This document shows, piece after piece, positions 27,401 through 36,785 of a stretch of DNA of 64,000 bases (position 1 is its first letter; the number at the start of each line of letters is the position of its first letter). A model generated the notes under the pieces. That model was not told the origin of the DNA. It was given only the letters and a program-made list of their open reading frames with translations, and ran no database searches. The position numbers and the translations under genes are program-made. Where the stretch lies: NCBI GenBank assembly GCA_018821435.1, contig JAHJME010000008.1, positions 61,449 to 125,448 of the forward strand, read 5' to 3'. The DNA comes from Alphaproteobacteria bacterium. Its GTDB lineage: Bacteria > Pseudomonadota > Alphaproteobacteria > Caulobacterales > Caulobacteraceae.

Positions 27401-27778
27401 CTACTGAACGTCCGGTCGTTGCACCTGCCCAGGGTCGTAGAAGAACACCTCGCGCCAGATCTTGTCGCCGCGCCACGTCTGCCAGGCGATCTCCTCGAAG
27501 CGGCGGACCGTCCCCTTGTGCGAGGTGAAGGTGAAGCGCCAGTGGATCGCCACGCGGTAGCCGTCCACCATCGGCGGCGCCAGCAGCTCGGTGATCACCT
27601 CGGCCTGCCGCGCCAGCATCTGCGCCTCGCCGGCCATCAGCAGCTCGCGGCCCAGGCGCGGCGCGTCCTGGTTCTCCTGCATCGAGGCGTCGTCGGCGTA
27701 CCAGTCGCGGATGGCCTCGACGTGCTCGCCGGCCAGCACCTGGGCCACGAAGGCCTCGACGGTCTCTCGCGTGGGCAT
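27401..27778 (-). CDS. SnoaL/NTF2-like protein
   Basis: A 125-residue cone-shaped alpha+beta protein of the NTF2/SnoaL-like type. TRETVEAFVAQVLAGEHVEA and IRDWYADDASMQEN form the N-terminal helices typical of the fold, and WRFTFTSHKGTVRRFEEIAW with KIWREVFFYDPGQ form the sheet. Members bind or isomerise varied small molecules, so no reaction can be given. It lies 10 bp downstream of the EamA transporter gene on the same strand. Confidence 0.75.
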   Translation of the reverse strand: MPTRETVEAFVAQVLAGEHVEAIRDWYADDASMQENQDAPRLGRELLMAGEAQMLARQAEVITELLAPPMVDGYRVAIHWRFTFTSHKGTVRRFEEIAWQTWRGDKIWREVFFYDPGQVQRPDVQ

Positions 27779-27788
27779 CGGCTCTCCG

Positions 27789-28685
27789 TTACGCGGCGGC
27801 GGCGCGGCGCTGCATCAGCCGCGGCCAGAGGGTGTTGATCGCCAGGCCGCCCAGCACCAGGACGGCGGCGGTGAGCTTCCAGGAGGTCAGCGGCTCGTGC
27901 AGCAGGACCGCCGAGGCGCCCATGCCGAACACCGGCACCAGCAGCGACAGCGGCGCGATGGTCGCCGCCGGGTGGCGCGCCAGCAGCCAGGCCCAGACCG
28001 AGTAGCCGAAGATCGTATTGCCCACCGACTGCCACAGCACCGCGGCCCAGGCCCCGGCGTCGGCATGGACGATCGACGCCGAGATCGCCGGCCAGCCCTC
28101 GAACATGAACGCCAGCGCGAACAGCGGCGGCGCCGAGAAGACGCTGGCCCAGACCACATAGCTCAGCATGTTCACCGACCCGGCCGCCCGCGCCGTCGTG
28201 TTGCCGCCGGCCCAGCCCAGGGCCGCGATCACCACGAGGCCCAGGCCCAGCGGCGTCACCTCTGCGTTGGTGTGGATCATCAGCCAGCCCAGCCCCGAGG
28301 CGGCCAGCAACAGCGCCGCGATCTGGAAGGGCTTCACCCGCTCGCCCGCGATCAGCATGGCGAGGCCGATGGTGAAGAACGCCTGCACCTGCACCACCAG
28401 GCTGGCCAGGCCCGGCGAGATCCACTGGGTCATGGCGATGTAAAGCATGCCGAACTGGCCGACCCCGATCAGCACGCCGTAGAGGGCCAGATTCCACCAC
28501 GGGACGGCCGGTCGTCGCAGGAAGAACACCGCCGGCAGCACCGCGAAGGTGAACCTGAGCGCCGCGAACGTCAGTGGCGGGAAGTCGGCCAGCCCCCACT
28601 TGATGACCACGAAATTGGTCCCCCACACCGCCACCACCACGAGGGCCAGGAGCAGGTGCAGCGGGGGCAGGGTGTCGCGGGTCAT
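27789..28685 (-). CDS. EamA/DMT-family transporter (probable metabolite exporter)
   Basis: A 298-residue inner-membrane protein with ten hydrophobic helices arranged as two EamA repeats. VVAVWGTNFVVIKWGLADFP at the N-terminus and GVGQFGMLYIAMTQWISPGL in the first repeat resemble the O-acetylserine/cysteine exporter EamA. Substrate is not certain. It probably forms an operon with the SnoaL-like gene downstream. Confidence 0.87.
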   Translation of the reverse strand: MTRDTLPPLHLLLALVVVAVWGTNFVVIKWGLADFPPLTFAALRFTFAVLPAVFFLRRPAVPWWNLALYGVLIGVGQFGMLYIAMTQWISPGLASLVVQVQAFFTIGLAMLIAGERVKPFQIAALLLAASGLGWLMIHTNAEVTPLGLGLVVIAALGWAGGNTTARAAGSVNMLSYVVWASVFSAPPLFALAFMFEGWPAISASIVHADAGAWAAVLWQSVGNTIFGYSVWAWLLARHPAATIAPLSLLVPVFGMGASAVLLHEPLTSWKLTAAVLVLGGLAINTLWPRLMQRRAAAA

Positions 28686-28770
28686 GGGGCCTAGATAGGC
28701 GTTACAGCCGCGCTGTCACCGGTCCAATGCGCCGCAAGTGGCTCTCGATCATCGGTTGGGGCTCAACATC

Positions 28771-29042
28771 CCACCTTCTCCCCTTGCGGGAGAAGGTGGC
28801 CCGCGCAGCGGGTCGGATGAGGGGTCGCGCGACCGCTTCAGCCGCCATGGCGCGCCAGCGCCCATAAGATGGCCACGAGCCAAACGAACAAGCAGGATCG
28901 CGGCGAGGCTCGAGGTGGTCTGAGCCCGTTCGTGTGGTTCGTGTGGTTTGTGGTTGAATGAGCCGCCTGCGGCGCGCCCGGCCGAGCGCGACCCCTCATC
29001 CGTCACCCTGCGGGCGACACCTTCTCCCGCAAGGGGAGAAGG
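28771..29042. repeat. Composite palindromic repeat (family A ends, 9-mer core)
   Basis: Outer arms 28771-28832 and 28987-29042 match the family A element at 19407-19568 (CCTTCTCCCCTTGCGGGAG, GGATGAGGGGTCGCGC). Inside are arms 28873-28889 and 28928-28953 matching the 9-mer-rich arms at 25432-25523. The insertion of one palindrome inside another, in the 575-bp gap before lepB, shows the element families are modular. No gene is seen in this gap. Confidence 0.8.
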
Positions 29043-29133
29043 CCGCGCGGGCCCACTCCGCGACGGGCGACCGATCGCCGCCTCTCACATTGTTCACGGG
29101 CGCGAAACTTGCTCCTGGGGTACGGAGCAGCCA

Positions 29134-29245
29134 CGGACGCGGGAATCCGCGTCCGCGAACCGTTGAATCTGGAGCATTTTGGCTCGGGACGTTCCGTCCC
29201 GTGCCGAAATGCTCTAGGCAAACACCCGCTTCGGCACGCCGAAGC
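29134..29245. other. Three consecutive hairpins upstream of lepB
   Basis: First hairpin: perfect 9-bp stem, 29134-29142 with 29147-29155, loop GAAT. Second: about 19 paired positions with one mismatch and one G-T, 29172-29190 with 29196-29214, loop GTTCC. Third: perfect 8-bp stem, 29228-29235 with 29238-29245. The last ends 15 bp before the lepB ATG and overlaps the region where the ribosome-binding site should be. They could be repeats, a terminator or a 5' leader structure. Confidence 0.6.
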
Positions 29246-29260
29246 GCCCAGGGACGACAG

Positions 29261-30043
29261 ATGAGTCAGAACGTGCAGAGCGCCCAGACGCCTGAAAAAT
29301 CCGGCGCCGTGAATGAGCTGGTCGAGATCTTCAAGACCATCTTCTGGGCGCTGCTGATCGCGCTGGTGCTGCGGGTGGTCTTCTTCCAGCCCTTCACCAT
29401 CCCGTCGGCGTCGATGGAGCCCAACCTGTATCAGGGCGACTACATCATCGTTTCGAAGTTCAGCTACGGCTACTCGAAGCACTCGATCCCGTTCAGCCCG
29501 CCGCTGTTCAAGGGCCGTATCCTCGAGAAGCAGGCCCAGCGCGGCGACATCGTCGTCTTCAAGCTGCCCAGCGACAACCGCACCGACTACGTCAAGCGCG
29601 TGATCGGCGTGGCCGGCGACCGCATCCAGATGAAGAGCGGCCTGCTGTACGTGAACGACAAGCTGGTCCCGCGCGAGGCGCTGTCGCCCGTCCGCGAGGA
29701 CGTGGGCGGCGGTTACGTGCGCGACGTGGCCCGCTTCCAGGAGCGCCTGGCCACCGGCAAGACCTTCGTCACCCAGGACTTCGGCACGGACGGCGAACTC
29801 GACAACACGGACGTCTTCGTCGTGCCCGAGGGCAACTACTTCATGATGGGCGACAACCGCGACAACTCCTCGGACAGCCGCGTCAACCCGGCGATCGGCG
29901 GCGTGGGCTACGTCCCGGCCGAGAACCTGGTCGGCAAGGCCCAGATCATCCTGCTGTCGTGGAAGCCCGAGGCCTCGATCTTCAAGCCCTGGACCTGGAT
30001 CCTCGACGCCCAGCCCAGCCGGTTCTTCAAAGTCCTCAAATGA
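29261..30043 (+). CDS. lepB: Signal peptidase I
   Basis: Removes signal peptides of Sec- and Tat-exported proteins at the periplasmic face. One membrane anchor (residues ~25-42, TIFWALLIALVLRVVFFQPF) is followed by IPSASMEPNL with nucleophile Ser51, general base Lys112 in DYVKRVIG, and the signature GDNRDNSSDSR. The 260-residue length with a single clear anchor fits alphaproteobacterial LepB. It starts the lepB-rnc-era set; rnc begins 13 bp after its stop. Confidence 0.95.
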   Translation: MSQNVQSAQTPEKSGAVNELVEIFKTIFWALLIALVLRVVFFQPFTIPSASMEPNLYQGDYIIVSKFSYGYSKHSIPFSPPLFKGRILEKQAQRGDIVVFKLPSDNRTDYVKRVIGVAGDRIQMKSGLLYVNDKLVPREALSPVREDVGGGYVRDVARFQERLATGKTFVTQDFGTDGELDNTDVFVVPEGNYFMMGDNRDNSSDSRVNPAIGGVGYVPAENLVGKAQIILLSWKPEASIFKPWTWILDAQPSRFFKVLK

Positions 30044-30056
30044 ACGCCCACTCCCG

Positions 30057-30770
30057 ATGAATACCCGGGCGGCGGCGGTTGAGGACCTCGAAAGCCGCAT
30101 CGGCCACATCTTCACCGACCGCGACCTGCTCGAGCGCGCGCTGACCCACGCCAGCGTCGGCGACGGCGCGCGCGAGGTGCGCCACAACGAGCGGCTGGAG
30201 TTCTTAGGCGACCGGGTTCTGAACCTGTGCGCCGCCGAGCGGCTGATGGCCCTCGACCCGGACAGCCGGGAAGGGGAGATGTCGCGCCGCCTCGCCAGCC
30301 TGGTGAACTATCACGCCTGCGCCCGCGCGGCCGAGCGCGCCGGCCTGCCGCCCGCCCTGCGGCTGTCGGCCAGCGCCACCAAGGTGGGCGCCCGCAAGTC
30401 CGACGCCGTGCTGGGCGACGCCTGCGAGGCGCTGATGGCGGCGCTCTACATCGATGGCGGGCTGGAGACGGCCAAGGCGTTCTTCGAGAAGTTCTGGGCC
30501 GAGGAATTCGCCACCCTCGACACGCCCCGCTCCAAGGACCCCAAGACCCAGCTGCAGGAGTGGGCCCAGGGCCTGGCCCTGCCGCTGCCGGCCTATGAGG
30601 TCGTGGAGCGCCTGGGCCCCGCCCATGCCCCCGTTTTCACCGTCGAGGTCCATGTTCAGGGCTTCGAGCCCGAACGCGGCGAAGGCGGTTCGCGCCAGGC
30701 GGCGGAGAAAGCCGCCGCCCAGGTTATGTTGCTGAAGCGCGAAGGCATGGAATCCGAGGCCGACCAATGA
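30057..30770 (+). CDS. rnc: Ribonuclease III
   Basis: Double-strand-specific endoribonuclease for rRNA maturation and antisense/sRNA processing. The 237-residue protein has the signature NERLEFLGDRVL (residues 44-55) and GDACEALMAALYIDGG with metal-binding Asp121 and Glu124. The double-stranded RNA-binding domain occupies the last ~70 residues (DPKTQLQEWAQG, then GSRQAAEKAAA). Its stop overlaps the era start as ATGA. Confidence 0.96.
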   Translation: MNTRAAAVEDLESRIGHIFTDRDLLERALTHASVGDGAREVRHNERLEFLGDRVLNLCAAERLMALDPDSREGEMSRRLASLVNYHACARAAERAGLPPALRLSASATKVGARKSDAVLGDACEALMAALYIDGGLETAKAFFEKFWAEEFATLDTPRSKDPKTQLQEWAQGLALPLPAYEVVERLGPAHAPVFTVEVHVQGFEPERGEGGSRQAAEKAAAQVMLLKREGMESEADQ

Positions 30771-31738
30771 CCACGCCCAATATCCCGCCCGCGGAGACCC
30801 CGCGCGGAACCCACGCCGGCTTCGCCGCCATCATCGGTGCGCCCAACGCCGGCAAGTCCACGCTGACCAACCGCCTCGTCGGGGCCAAGGTCTCGATCGT
30901 CACCCAGAAGGTGCAGACCACCCGCTTCCCGGTGCGCGGCGTCGCCATCGAGGGCGAGGTCCAGATCGTCCTGGTCGACACCCCCGGGATCTTCCAGCCC
31001 CGCCGCCGCCTGGACCGCGCCATGGTCCGCGCCGCCTGGGGCGGCGCCGAGGACGCCGAGGTCATCGTCCATCTGGTCGACAGCGTCGCCGAACTGGCCG
31101 CCGCCACCAAGGAGGGCAAGCCCGCCGACCGCAAGGCCGCCGTCGATGTGGAATCCATCGTCGAGGGCCTGAAGCGGTCCGGCAAGAAGGCCATCCTGGC
31201 GCTCAACAAGATCGACGGCATGCGGCGCGACACGCTGCTGGCCCTGTCGCAGCGCCTGTTCGAGACCGGCGTCTACTCCGAGGTCTTCATGATCTCCGCC
31301 GCCGACGGCCAGGGCGTGGGCGACCTCAAGACCCGGCTGGCGGCGTTGATGCCGGAGGGCCACTGGCTCTATCCGGAAGACCAGACCGCCGACCTGCCGG
31401 CCCGCCTGCTGGCCGCCGAGATCACCCGCGAGAAGCTGTACCTGCGCGTCCACGAGGAGCTGCCCTATTCGGCCGCCGTCGAGACCACGGCGTTCCAGGA
31501 GCACAAGGACGGCGGCGTCCGCATCGAACAGACCATCTATGTCGAGCGCGAGAGCCAGCGCCCGATCATCCTGGGCAAGGGCGGCCAGACCCTGAAGTGG
31601 ATCGGCCAGAAGGCGCGCGAGGAACTGATCGAACTGCTGGACCGCCCGGTCCACCTGTTCCTGCACGTCACCGTCGACGAAAAATGGGCCGACAAGCGCG
31701 AGTTCTACGGCAACGTGGGCTTGGACTTCGAAGCGTAG
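30767..31738 (+). CDS. era: GTPase Era
   Basis: Essential GTPase for 16S rRNA and 30S maturation. Walker A GAPNAGKS is at residues 24-31, the effector/switch region TQKVQTTRFPVRG at 46-58, DTPGI at 71-75 and NKID at 147-150. The C-terminal KH domain has QRPIILGKGGQTLKWIGQKA. At 323 residues it is slightly longer than E. coli Era because of an N-terminal extension. It is translationally coupled to rnc. Confidence 0.96.
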   Translation: MTTPNIPPAETPRGTHAGFAAIIGAPNAGKSTLTNRLVGAKVSIVTQKVQTTRFPVRGVAIEGEVQIVLVDTPGIFQPRRRLDRAMVRAAWGGAEDAEVIVHLVDSVAELAAATKEGKPADRKAAVDVESIVEGLKRSGKKAILALNKIDGMRRDTLLALSQRLFETGVYSEVFMISAADGQGVGDLKTRLAALMPEGHWLYPEDQTADLPARLLAAEITREKLYLRVHEELPYSAAVETTAFQEHKDGGVRIEQTIYVERESQRPIILGKGGQTLKWIGQKAREELIELLDRPVHLFLHVTVDEKWADKREFYGNVGLDFEA

Positions 31739-31745
31739 GGTTTCG

Positions 31746-31888
31746 CTCCTCCCCTGCGAAGCGGGGGAGGTGGCAGCGAAGCTGACGGAGGGGGCATCAG
31801 ACCCCAAGCTCGGAGTTGGCCGCCTGACGCCCCCTCCGTCTCGCCGCCGGTGGCGCCGATCCACCTCCCCCGCGACGCAGGGGAGGAG
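31746..31888. repeat. Palindromic intergenic repeat (family D)
   Basis: Outer arms CTCCTCCCCTGCGAAGCGGG (from 31746) and its approximate inverse complement ending GCAGGGGAGGAG (31888), with inner arms around GACGGAGGGGGC and GCCCCCTCCGTC. It fills the gap between era and the arylamine acetyltransferase and is unrelated in sequence to families A-C. Confidence 0.8.
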
Positions 31889-31933
31889 CGAGCGGCCCTT
31901 CGCGAAACCGCGACGACGCCCTACGTAGAACCC

Positions 31934-32746
31934 ATGGTCGACCTCGACGCCTATTTCGCCCGCATCGGCTACGCCGGCCCCCGCGACGCCAGCGTCGCCA
32001 CCCTGCGGGCGCTCCACGCCCTGCACCCCGCCAAGATCCCGTTCGAGGCCATCGACTGCCTGCTGGACCGGGGCGTCGACATCTCGCCCGCCGCCGTGGA
32101 CGCCAAGCTCATCCACGGCCGCCGCGGCGGCTACTGTTTCGAGCACAACAGCCTGTTCACCCGCGTGCTCACCGCCCTGGGCTTCGAGGTCGAGGGCTAC
32201 GCCGCCCGCGTGCGCTGGAATTCCCCGCCGGAAGCCCCGGCCCAGCCGCGCACCCATCACGTGCTGAAGGTCTGCGCCGAGGGCCAGGACTGGCTCGTCG
32301 ACGTGGGCTTCGGCGGCTGCGTCCTGACCGCGCCGCTGCGCTTCGTCGAGGGCGAGGTGCAGGCGACCGACCACGACAGCTATCGCCTGCTGCCGATCGA
32401 GGGCGGCGTTTCGCTGGAGGTCCGGCGCGAGGTGGGGTGGGTCCCGGCCTACGATGTCTCGACCGTCCCCTGCGTGCCGCGCGACTACGAGATGGCCAAC
32501 TGGTTCACCTCGACCCATCCGACCAGCCACTTCCGCCACAACCTGCTCTGCGCGCTGACCACGCCCAAGACCCGCTACGGCCTGCTGTTCAACCGCTTCA
32601 CCACCCGGCCGCTGGCCGGCCCGCACACCAAGGAGATTCTCGACGCCGACGGCATCGAACGCGTGCTGCGCGACGTTTTCGGCCTGCCGGTCGAGCCGTC
32701 CTGGCGGCCGATGATCGAACACGCCGCAGCCCAGCCGGCCGCCTGA
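31934..32746 (+). CDS. nat: Arylamine N-acetyltransferase
   Basis: Transfers acetyl from acetyl-CoA to arylamines, hydrazines or related acceptors. The 270-residue protein has the catalytic triad: Cys68 in GRRGGYCFEHN, His108 in QPRTHHVLKV and Asp123 in WLVDVGFGG. The start at 31934 is chosen because MVDLDAYFARIGY is the family N-terminus; upstream frame runs into the palindromic repeat. Its stop overlaps the recO start (TGATG), so recO is translationally coupled to it. Confidence 0.92.
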   Translation: MVDLDAYFARIGYAGPRDASVATLRALHALHPAKIPFEAIDCLLDRGVDISPAAVDAKLIHGRRGGYCFEHNSLFTRVLTALGFEVEGYAARVRWNSPPEAPAQPRTHHVLKVCAEGQDWLVDVGFGGCVLTAPLRFVEGEVQATDHDSYRLLPIEGGVSLEVRREVGWVPAYDVSTVPCVPRDYEMANWFTSTHPTSHFRHNLLCALTTPKTRYGLLFNRFTTRPLAGPHTKEILDADGIERVLRDVFGLPVEPSWRPMIEHAAAQPAA

Positions 32747-33477
32747 TGGAGTTCGAGGACGACGCCTTCGTGCTGGCGGCCCGCGCCCATGGCGAGGCCG
32801 GCGCCATCGTCGATCTGCTGACCGCGCGCCACGGCCGCTACGCCGCCCACGTGGCCGGCGGCGCCTCGCGCAAGATGAAGCCGTTCCTGCAGCCCGGCGC
32901 CCAGGTGCTGCTCCGCTACCGCGCCCGCGTCTCCGACCAGCTGGGCTCGGCCCAGCTGGAGCCGGTGGGCGAGGGGCCGTCCGCCCTGTTCGACGACGCC
33001 CTGGCCTTGGCCGGGATCGCCGCCGCCGCGGCCGTGGCCAACGGCGCGCTGCCCGAGCGCGAGCCGCACCCCGGCGCCTACCTGGCCTTCGAGGCGCTCA
33101 CCGCCGCCTTCGCCATCCCCGACATCTGGCCCGCCGTCTTCGTCCGCTTCGAGGCCGGCCTGCTGCAGGACCTGGGCTTCGGCCTGGACCTGTCCAAGTG
33201 CGCGTCCACCGGCGCCGTCGACGACCTGATCTACGTCAGCCCGCGCACCGGCCGCGCCGTCTCCCGCAATGCCGGCGAGCCCTACAAGGACCGCCTGCTG
33301 GCGCTGCCGCCCTTCATGCTGTCCGCTCAGGGCCGGCTGACGCCCGGCGACATCGGCGCCGGCCTGGACCTGACCGGCCACTTCCTGGAAGCCTTCGTCT
33401 TCCACCCCCAGAACCGCCCGCTGCCCCCGGCGCGCGTGTGGCTGCTGGACCGCCTGCGCGAGCTGGACCGGCTCTGA
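32746..33477 (+). CDS. recO: DNA repair protein RecO
   Basis: Recombination mediator that loads RecA with RecR on SSB-coated DNA. The 243-residue protein has the N-terminal OB fold (FVLAARAHGEAGAIVDLLTA, then HGRYAAHVAGGASRK) and the helical C-terminal region with FEAGLLQDLGFGLDLSKCAS. Only one cysteine of the zinc site of other RecO proteins is seen, as is common in alphaproteobacteria. It shares the nat transcript and lies before parC. Confidence 0.93.
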   Translation: MEFEDDAFVLAARAHGEAGAIVDLLTARHGRYAAHVAGGASRKMKPFLQPGAQVLLRYRARVSDQLGSAQLEPVGEGPSALFDDALALAGIAAAAAVANGALPEREPHPGAYLAFEALTAAFAIPDIWPAVFVRFEAGLLQDLGFGLDLSKCASTGAVDDLIYVSPRTGRAVSRNAGEPYKDRLLALPPFMLSAQGRLTPGDIGAGLDLTGHFLEAFVFHPQNRPLPPARVWLLDRLRELDRL

Positions 33478-33566
33478 GGCGCGCAGCGCCCGCAAACGCG
33501 GTGAAAGCCGTGCCTGCGGCGCTCCGAGCCGTCGCCTCGAATCCCCGGTCGCGCTAGAGACAATCC

Positions 33567-35825
33567 ATGGCCACCACGACGACCGCCCCCCCGCCGCCGC
33601 CCGGCGACCGCATCATCGACGAGCCGCTGAGCGAGGCGCTGAGCCGCCGCTACCTGGCCTATGCGCTCAGCGTCATCACCGACCGCGCGCTGCCCGACGT
33701 GCGCGACGGCCTGAAGCCCGTGCAGCGCCGCGTGCTCTACGCCATGCGCGAGATGCGGCTGAACCCCGAGAACGCCGCGCGCAAATGCGCCAAGGTCGTC
33801 GGCGAGGTGATGGGCGGCTATCACCCCCACGGCGACCAGTCGATCTACGACACCCTGGTCCGCATGGCCCAGTCGTTCGCCCAGCGCTATCCGCAGGTCG
33901 ACGGCCAGGGCAACTTCGGCAACATCGACGGCGATAACGCCGCGGCCATGCGCTACACCGAGGCCAAGCTGACGGTGGCCGCGACCCTCCTGCTGGAAGG
34001 CATCGAGGAAGACGCCGTCGACTTCAAGCCCACCTACGACGGCTCCGACGACGAGCCGGTGGTCCTGCCCGCCGGCTTCCCCAACCTGCTGGCCAACGGC
34101 AGCACGGGCATCGCCGTCGGCATGGCCACCTCGATCCCGCCGCACAACGCCGGCGAGCTGATCGACGCCTGCCTCCTCCTCCTCGACCAGCCCGACGCCT
34201 CCACCGACGCCCTGATGACCCACGTCCAGGGCCCGGACTTCCCCACCGGCGGCGTCATCGTCGAGCCCCGGTCCAGCCTGCTCAACACCTACGAGACCGG
34301 CCGGGGCGGCGTCCGCGTCCGCGCCCGCTGGACCAAGGAGGACCTGGGCAAGGGCACGTACCAGATCGTCATCACCGAGATCCCGTACCAGGTCCGCAAG
34401 GCCGACCTGATCGAGGGCCTGGCCGAGCTGATCGACGCCAAGAAGGCGCCGCTGCTCGGCGACGTTCGCGACGAGTCAGCGGAAGACGTCCGCGTCGTCC
34501 TCGAACCCAAGAGCCGCAACGTCGAGCCCGAAGTGCTGATGGAGAGCCTGTTCAAGCTCTCCGACCTGGAGACCCGCTTCAGCGTCAACCTCAACGTCCT
34601 GGACGCCCGCGGCACCCCCGGCGTGATGGGCCTCAAACAGGCCCTGGTCGCCTTCCTGGATCACCGCCGCGAGGTGCTGGTCCGCCGCGCCCGCCACCGC
34701 CTGGCCAAGATCGAGGCCCGCCTCCACATCCTGGACGGCCTGCTGATCGCCTACCTCAATCTGGACGAGGTGATCCGCATCGTCCGCTACGAGGAAAACC
34801 CCAAGGACAAGCTGATCGAGACCTTCTCGCTCAGCGACCTCCAGGCCGACGCCATCCTCAACACCCGCCTGCGCCAGTTGGCCCGGCTGGAGGAGATGGA
34901 GCTGCGCCGCGAGCACGCCGAGCTGGCCGAGGAAAGAGATGGAATTGTCTCGATGCTGGCCAACGACAAGGCCCAGTGGAAGCTGGTCGGCCAGGGCCTG
35001 AAGCACACCAAGGCCAAGCTCAAGGACCTCAACGTCCGCCGCTCCAGCTTCGCCGACGCGCCCCAGATCGACACCGAGGCCGCCCTGGAGGCCATGATCG
35101 TGCGCGAGCCGATCACCATCATCCTCAGCGAGCGCGGCTGGATCCGCGCCGCCAAGGGTCGCGTCGAGGACCCCTCGGAGCTGAAGTTCAAGGAGGGCGA
35201 CAAGCTCCAGTTCCTGGTCCCCGCCGAGACCACCGACAAGCTGTTGATCTTCGCCTCCGACGGCCGCTTCTTCACCCTGGCCTGCGACAAGCTCCCCGGC
35301 GCCCGCGGCCACGGCGAGCCGCTGCGCCTGATGATCGACCTCGACGACAAGGTGGGCCTGCTAGACGTCTTCCCGCACAAGCCGGGCGCCAAGCGCGTCC
35401 TGGCCTCCAAGGCCGGCTACGGCTTCATCCTGCCGGAGGAGGAGGCCATCGCCTTCCGCCGCGCCGGCAAACAGGTGCTGAACGCCGGCGACCCGTCGAA
35501 GAAGGGCGAGGGCGCCGCCGTCTGCCTGCTCCTCGGAAACGCCGACCAGCTCGCCGTCATCGGCGACAACGGCAAGATCCTGGTCTTCCCCACCAACGAA
35601 CTGCCCGAGATGCCCCGCGGCAAGGGCGTCAAGCTCCAGTCCTACCGCGAAGGCGGCCTCCGCGACGCCCTGGCCTTCACCGAAACCGACGGCATGACCA
35701 CCGTCGACCCGAGCGGCCGCACCCGCGCCTGGCCGGAGTGGAAGGAATGGCTGGGCAAACGCGCCGGGGCGGGCAAGCTGGCCCCGAAGGGCTTCCCCGC
35801 GACGAAGCGATTCCGACCGAAGTAG
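33567..35825 (+). CDS. parC: DNA topoisomerase IV subunit A
   Basis: The cleavage-rejoining subunit that decatenates daughter chromosomes with ParE. The 752-residue protein has [17 protein letters not shown], the [17 protein letters not shown] quinolone-resistance region (Asp90, Gln91, Asp95) and catalytic Tyr130 in [12 protein letters not shown]. The C-terminal beta-pinwheel follows. It starts 89 bp after recO. The AT-rich island begins right after its stop, leaving the gene intact. Confidence 0.96.
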   Translation: MATTTTAPPPPPGDRIIDEPLSEALSRRYLAYALSVITDRALPDVRDGLKPVQRRVLYAMREMRLNPENAARKCAKVVGEVMGGYHPHGDQSIYDTLVRMAQSFAQRYPQVDGQGNFGNIDGDNAAAMRYTEAKLTVAATLLLEGIEEDAVDFKPTYDGSDDEPVVLPAGFPNLLANGSTGIAVGMATSIPPHNAGELIDACLLLLDQPDASTDALMTHVQGPDFPTGGVIVEPRSSLLNTYETGRGGVRVRARWTKEDLGKGTYQIVITEIPYQVRKADLIEGLAELIDAKKAPLLGDVRDESAEDVRVVLEPKSRNVEPEVLMESLFKLSDLETRFSVNLNVLDARGTPGVMGLKQALVAFLDHRREVLVRRARHRLAKIEARLHILDGLLIAYLNLDEVIRIVRYEENPKDKLIETFSLSDLQADAILNTRLRQLARLEEMELRREHAELAEERDGIVSMLANDKAQWKLVGQGLKHTKAKLKDLNVRRSSFADAPQIDTEAALEAMIVREPITIILSERGWIRAAKGRVEDPSELKFKEGDKLQFLVPAETTDKLLIFASDGRFFTLACDKLPGARGHGEPLRLMIDLDDKVGLLDVFPHKPGAKRVLASKAGYGFILPEEEAIAFRRAGKQVLNAGDPSKKGEGAAVCLLLGNADQLAVIGDNGKILVFPTNELPEMPRGKGVKLQSYREGGLRDALAFTETDGMTTVDPSGRTRAWPEWKEWLGKRAGAGKLAPKGFPATKRFRPK

Positions 35826-35954
35826 GCGAGACGTGCGGCCGCGTCGACACAAGTCGAATTCCCTTCGGCAGATCGAAGTAAGCGTGCGCGTCGCTTTGGC
35901 GGTTGACGATGGCGCACCCACTAGGCACGGTTGTGTGTCCGGGGGGGACGACTA

Positions 35955-36785
35955 ATGGATGTTGGGCTAGTGCCATTCTTGAAATGGGCTGGTGGCAAGC
36001 GCTGGCTTGCTGAGCGCCTCAAGGCGGAATTTGACCGTCCATTTGTTGGGTATAGAGAGCCATTCCTAGGTTCAGGCGCAGTATTTTTTAGATACGGACC
36101 TACGCCCGCAGTTTTGTCGGACATGAACTCGGAGCTGATTGACTGCTATAGAGCAATCGCAGCTACACCAAAAGATGTTGCTGACGAGCTTTCGAAGTTG
36201 GAATTGGCGCATACTGACGCATTTTACTACGAAATCAGGGGCATGAAGCTGTGCGGGGCGGCGGAAAGAGCTGCCAGATTTCTGTATCTAAACCGCACGT
36301 GTTGGAACGGGCTCTATCGCGTCAATCTGAAGGGGGAATTCAATGTCCCAAGAGGGACAAAGGATGCAATTGTCCTGCCGACGGATGATTTCGCTGCTGC
36401 GGCAGACCTTTTGAATAGGGCTACAGTACGCGTCGCAGATTTTGAAGACAGCATCAGTGAGGCCCGTCCGGGAGAGCTGATCTTTGCTGATCCTCCGTAT
36501 ACGGTTGCTCATAATCGCAACGGATTTATCAAATATAATCAGAAGATATTCAGTTGGGATGACCAGCGCCGATTGGCGGCTGCGCTCCTCGCTGCCGCAA
36601 AGCGAGAAGTCAGAGTGATCGTGACAAATGCTGACCACGACGATGTGCGCGAGTTATATCGTGATTTTCCCAGCAAATTTTCACTAAGTCGCCATAGTGT
36701 TATTGCGGGCGGATCTGCCTTTAGAAAGGCAACAACAGAGCTACTTGTTACGAATACAGAATTGAAATTTGGAGACGGCGCATGA
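35955..36785 (+). CDS. Dam-family (D12 class) DNA adenine N6-methyltransferase
   Basis: A 276-residue alpha-class adenine methyltransferase. LKWAGGKRWLAERL at residues 9-22 is the Dam N-terminal motif, REPFLGSGAVFF (34-45) the SAM-binding motif, NRTCWNGLYRVN (113-124) the conserved middle motif and FADPPY (177-182) the catalytic DPPY. It should methylate adenine in a short site, perhaps GATC, but the target is not predictable. It lies at the head of an AT-rich operon and overlaps the membrane protein gene by 4 bp (ATGA). No cognate restriction endonuclease is visible. An upstream GTG at 35931 is less likely as the start. Confidence 0.93.
   Translation: MDVGLVPFLKWAGGKRWLAERLKAEFDRPFVGYREPFLGSGAVFFRYGPTPAVLSDMNSELIDCYRAIAATPKDVADELSKLELAHTDAFYYEIRGMKLCGAAERAARFLYLNRTCWNGLYRVNLKGEFNVPRGTKDAIVLPTDDFAAAADLLNRATVRVADFEDSISEARPGELIFADPPYTVAHNRNGFIKYNQKIFSWDDQRRLAAALLAAAKREVRVIVTNADHDDVRELYRDFPSKFSLSRHSVIAGGSAFRKATTELLVTNTELKFGDGA

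Noticed and set aside
28958..29260. Upstream extension of lepB
   Set aside because: The added region crosses the repeat and the hairpins and shows no protein character; the ATG at 29261 fits the family.
31850..31933. Upstream extension of the arylamine N-acetyltransferase
   Set aside because: The extra residues come from the palindromic repeat and precede the family N-terminus.
35903..35931. TTGACG upstream of the Dam gene as a sigma-70 promoter
   Set aside because: No acceptable -10 box at 16-18 bp spacing; the nearest TAGGCA is only 13 bp away.
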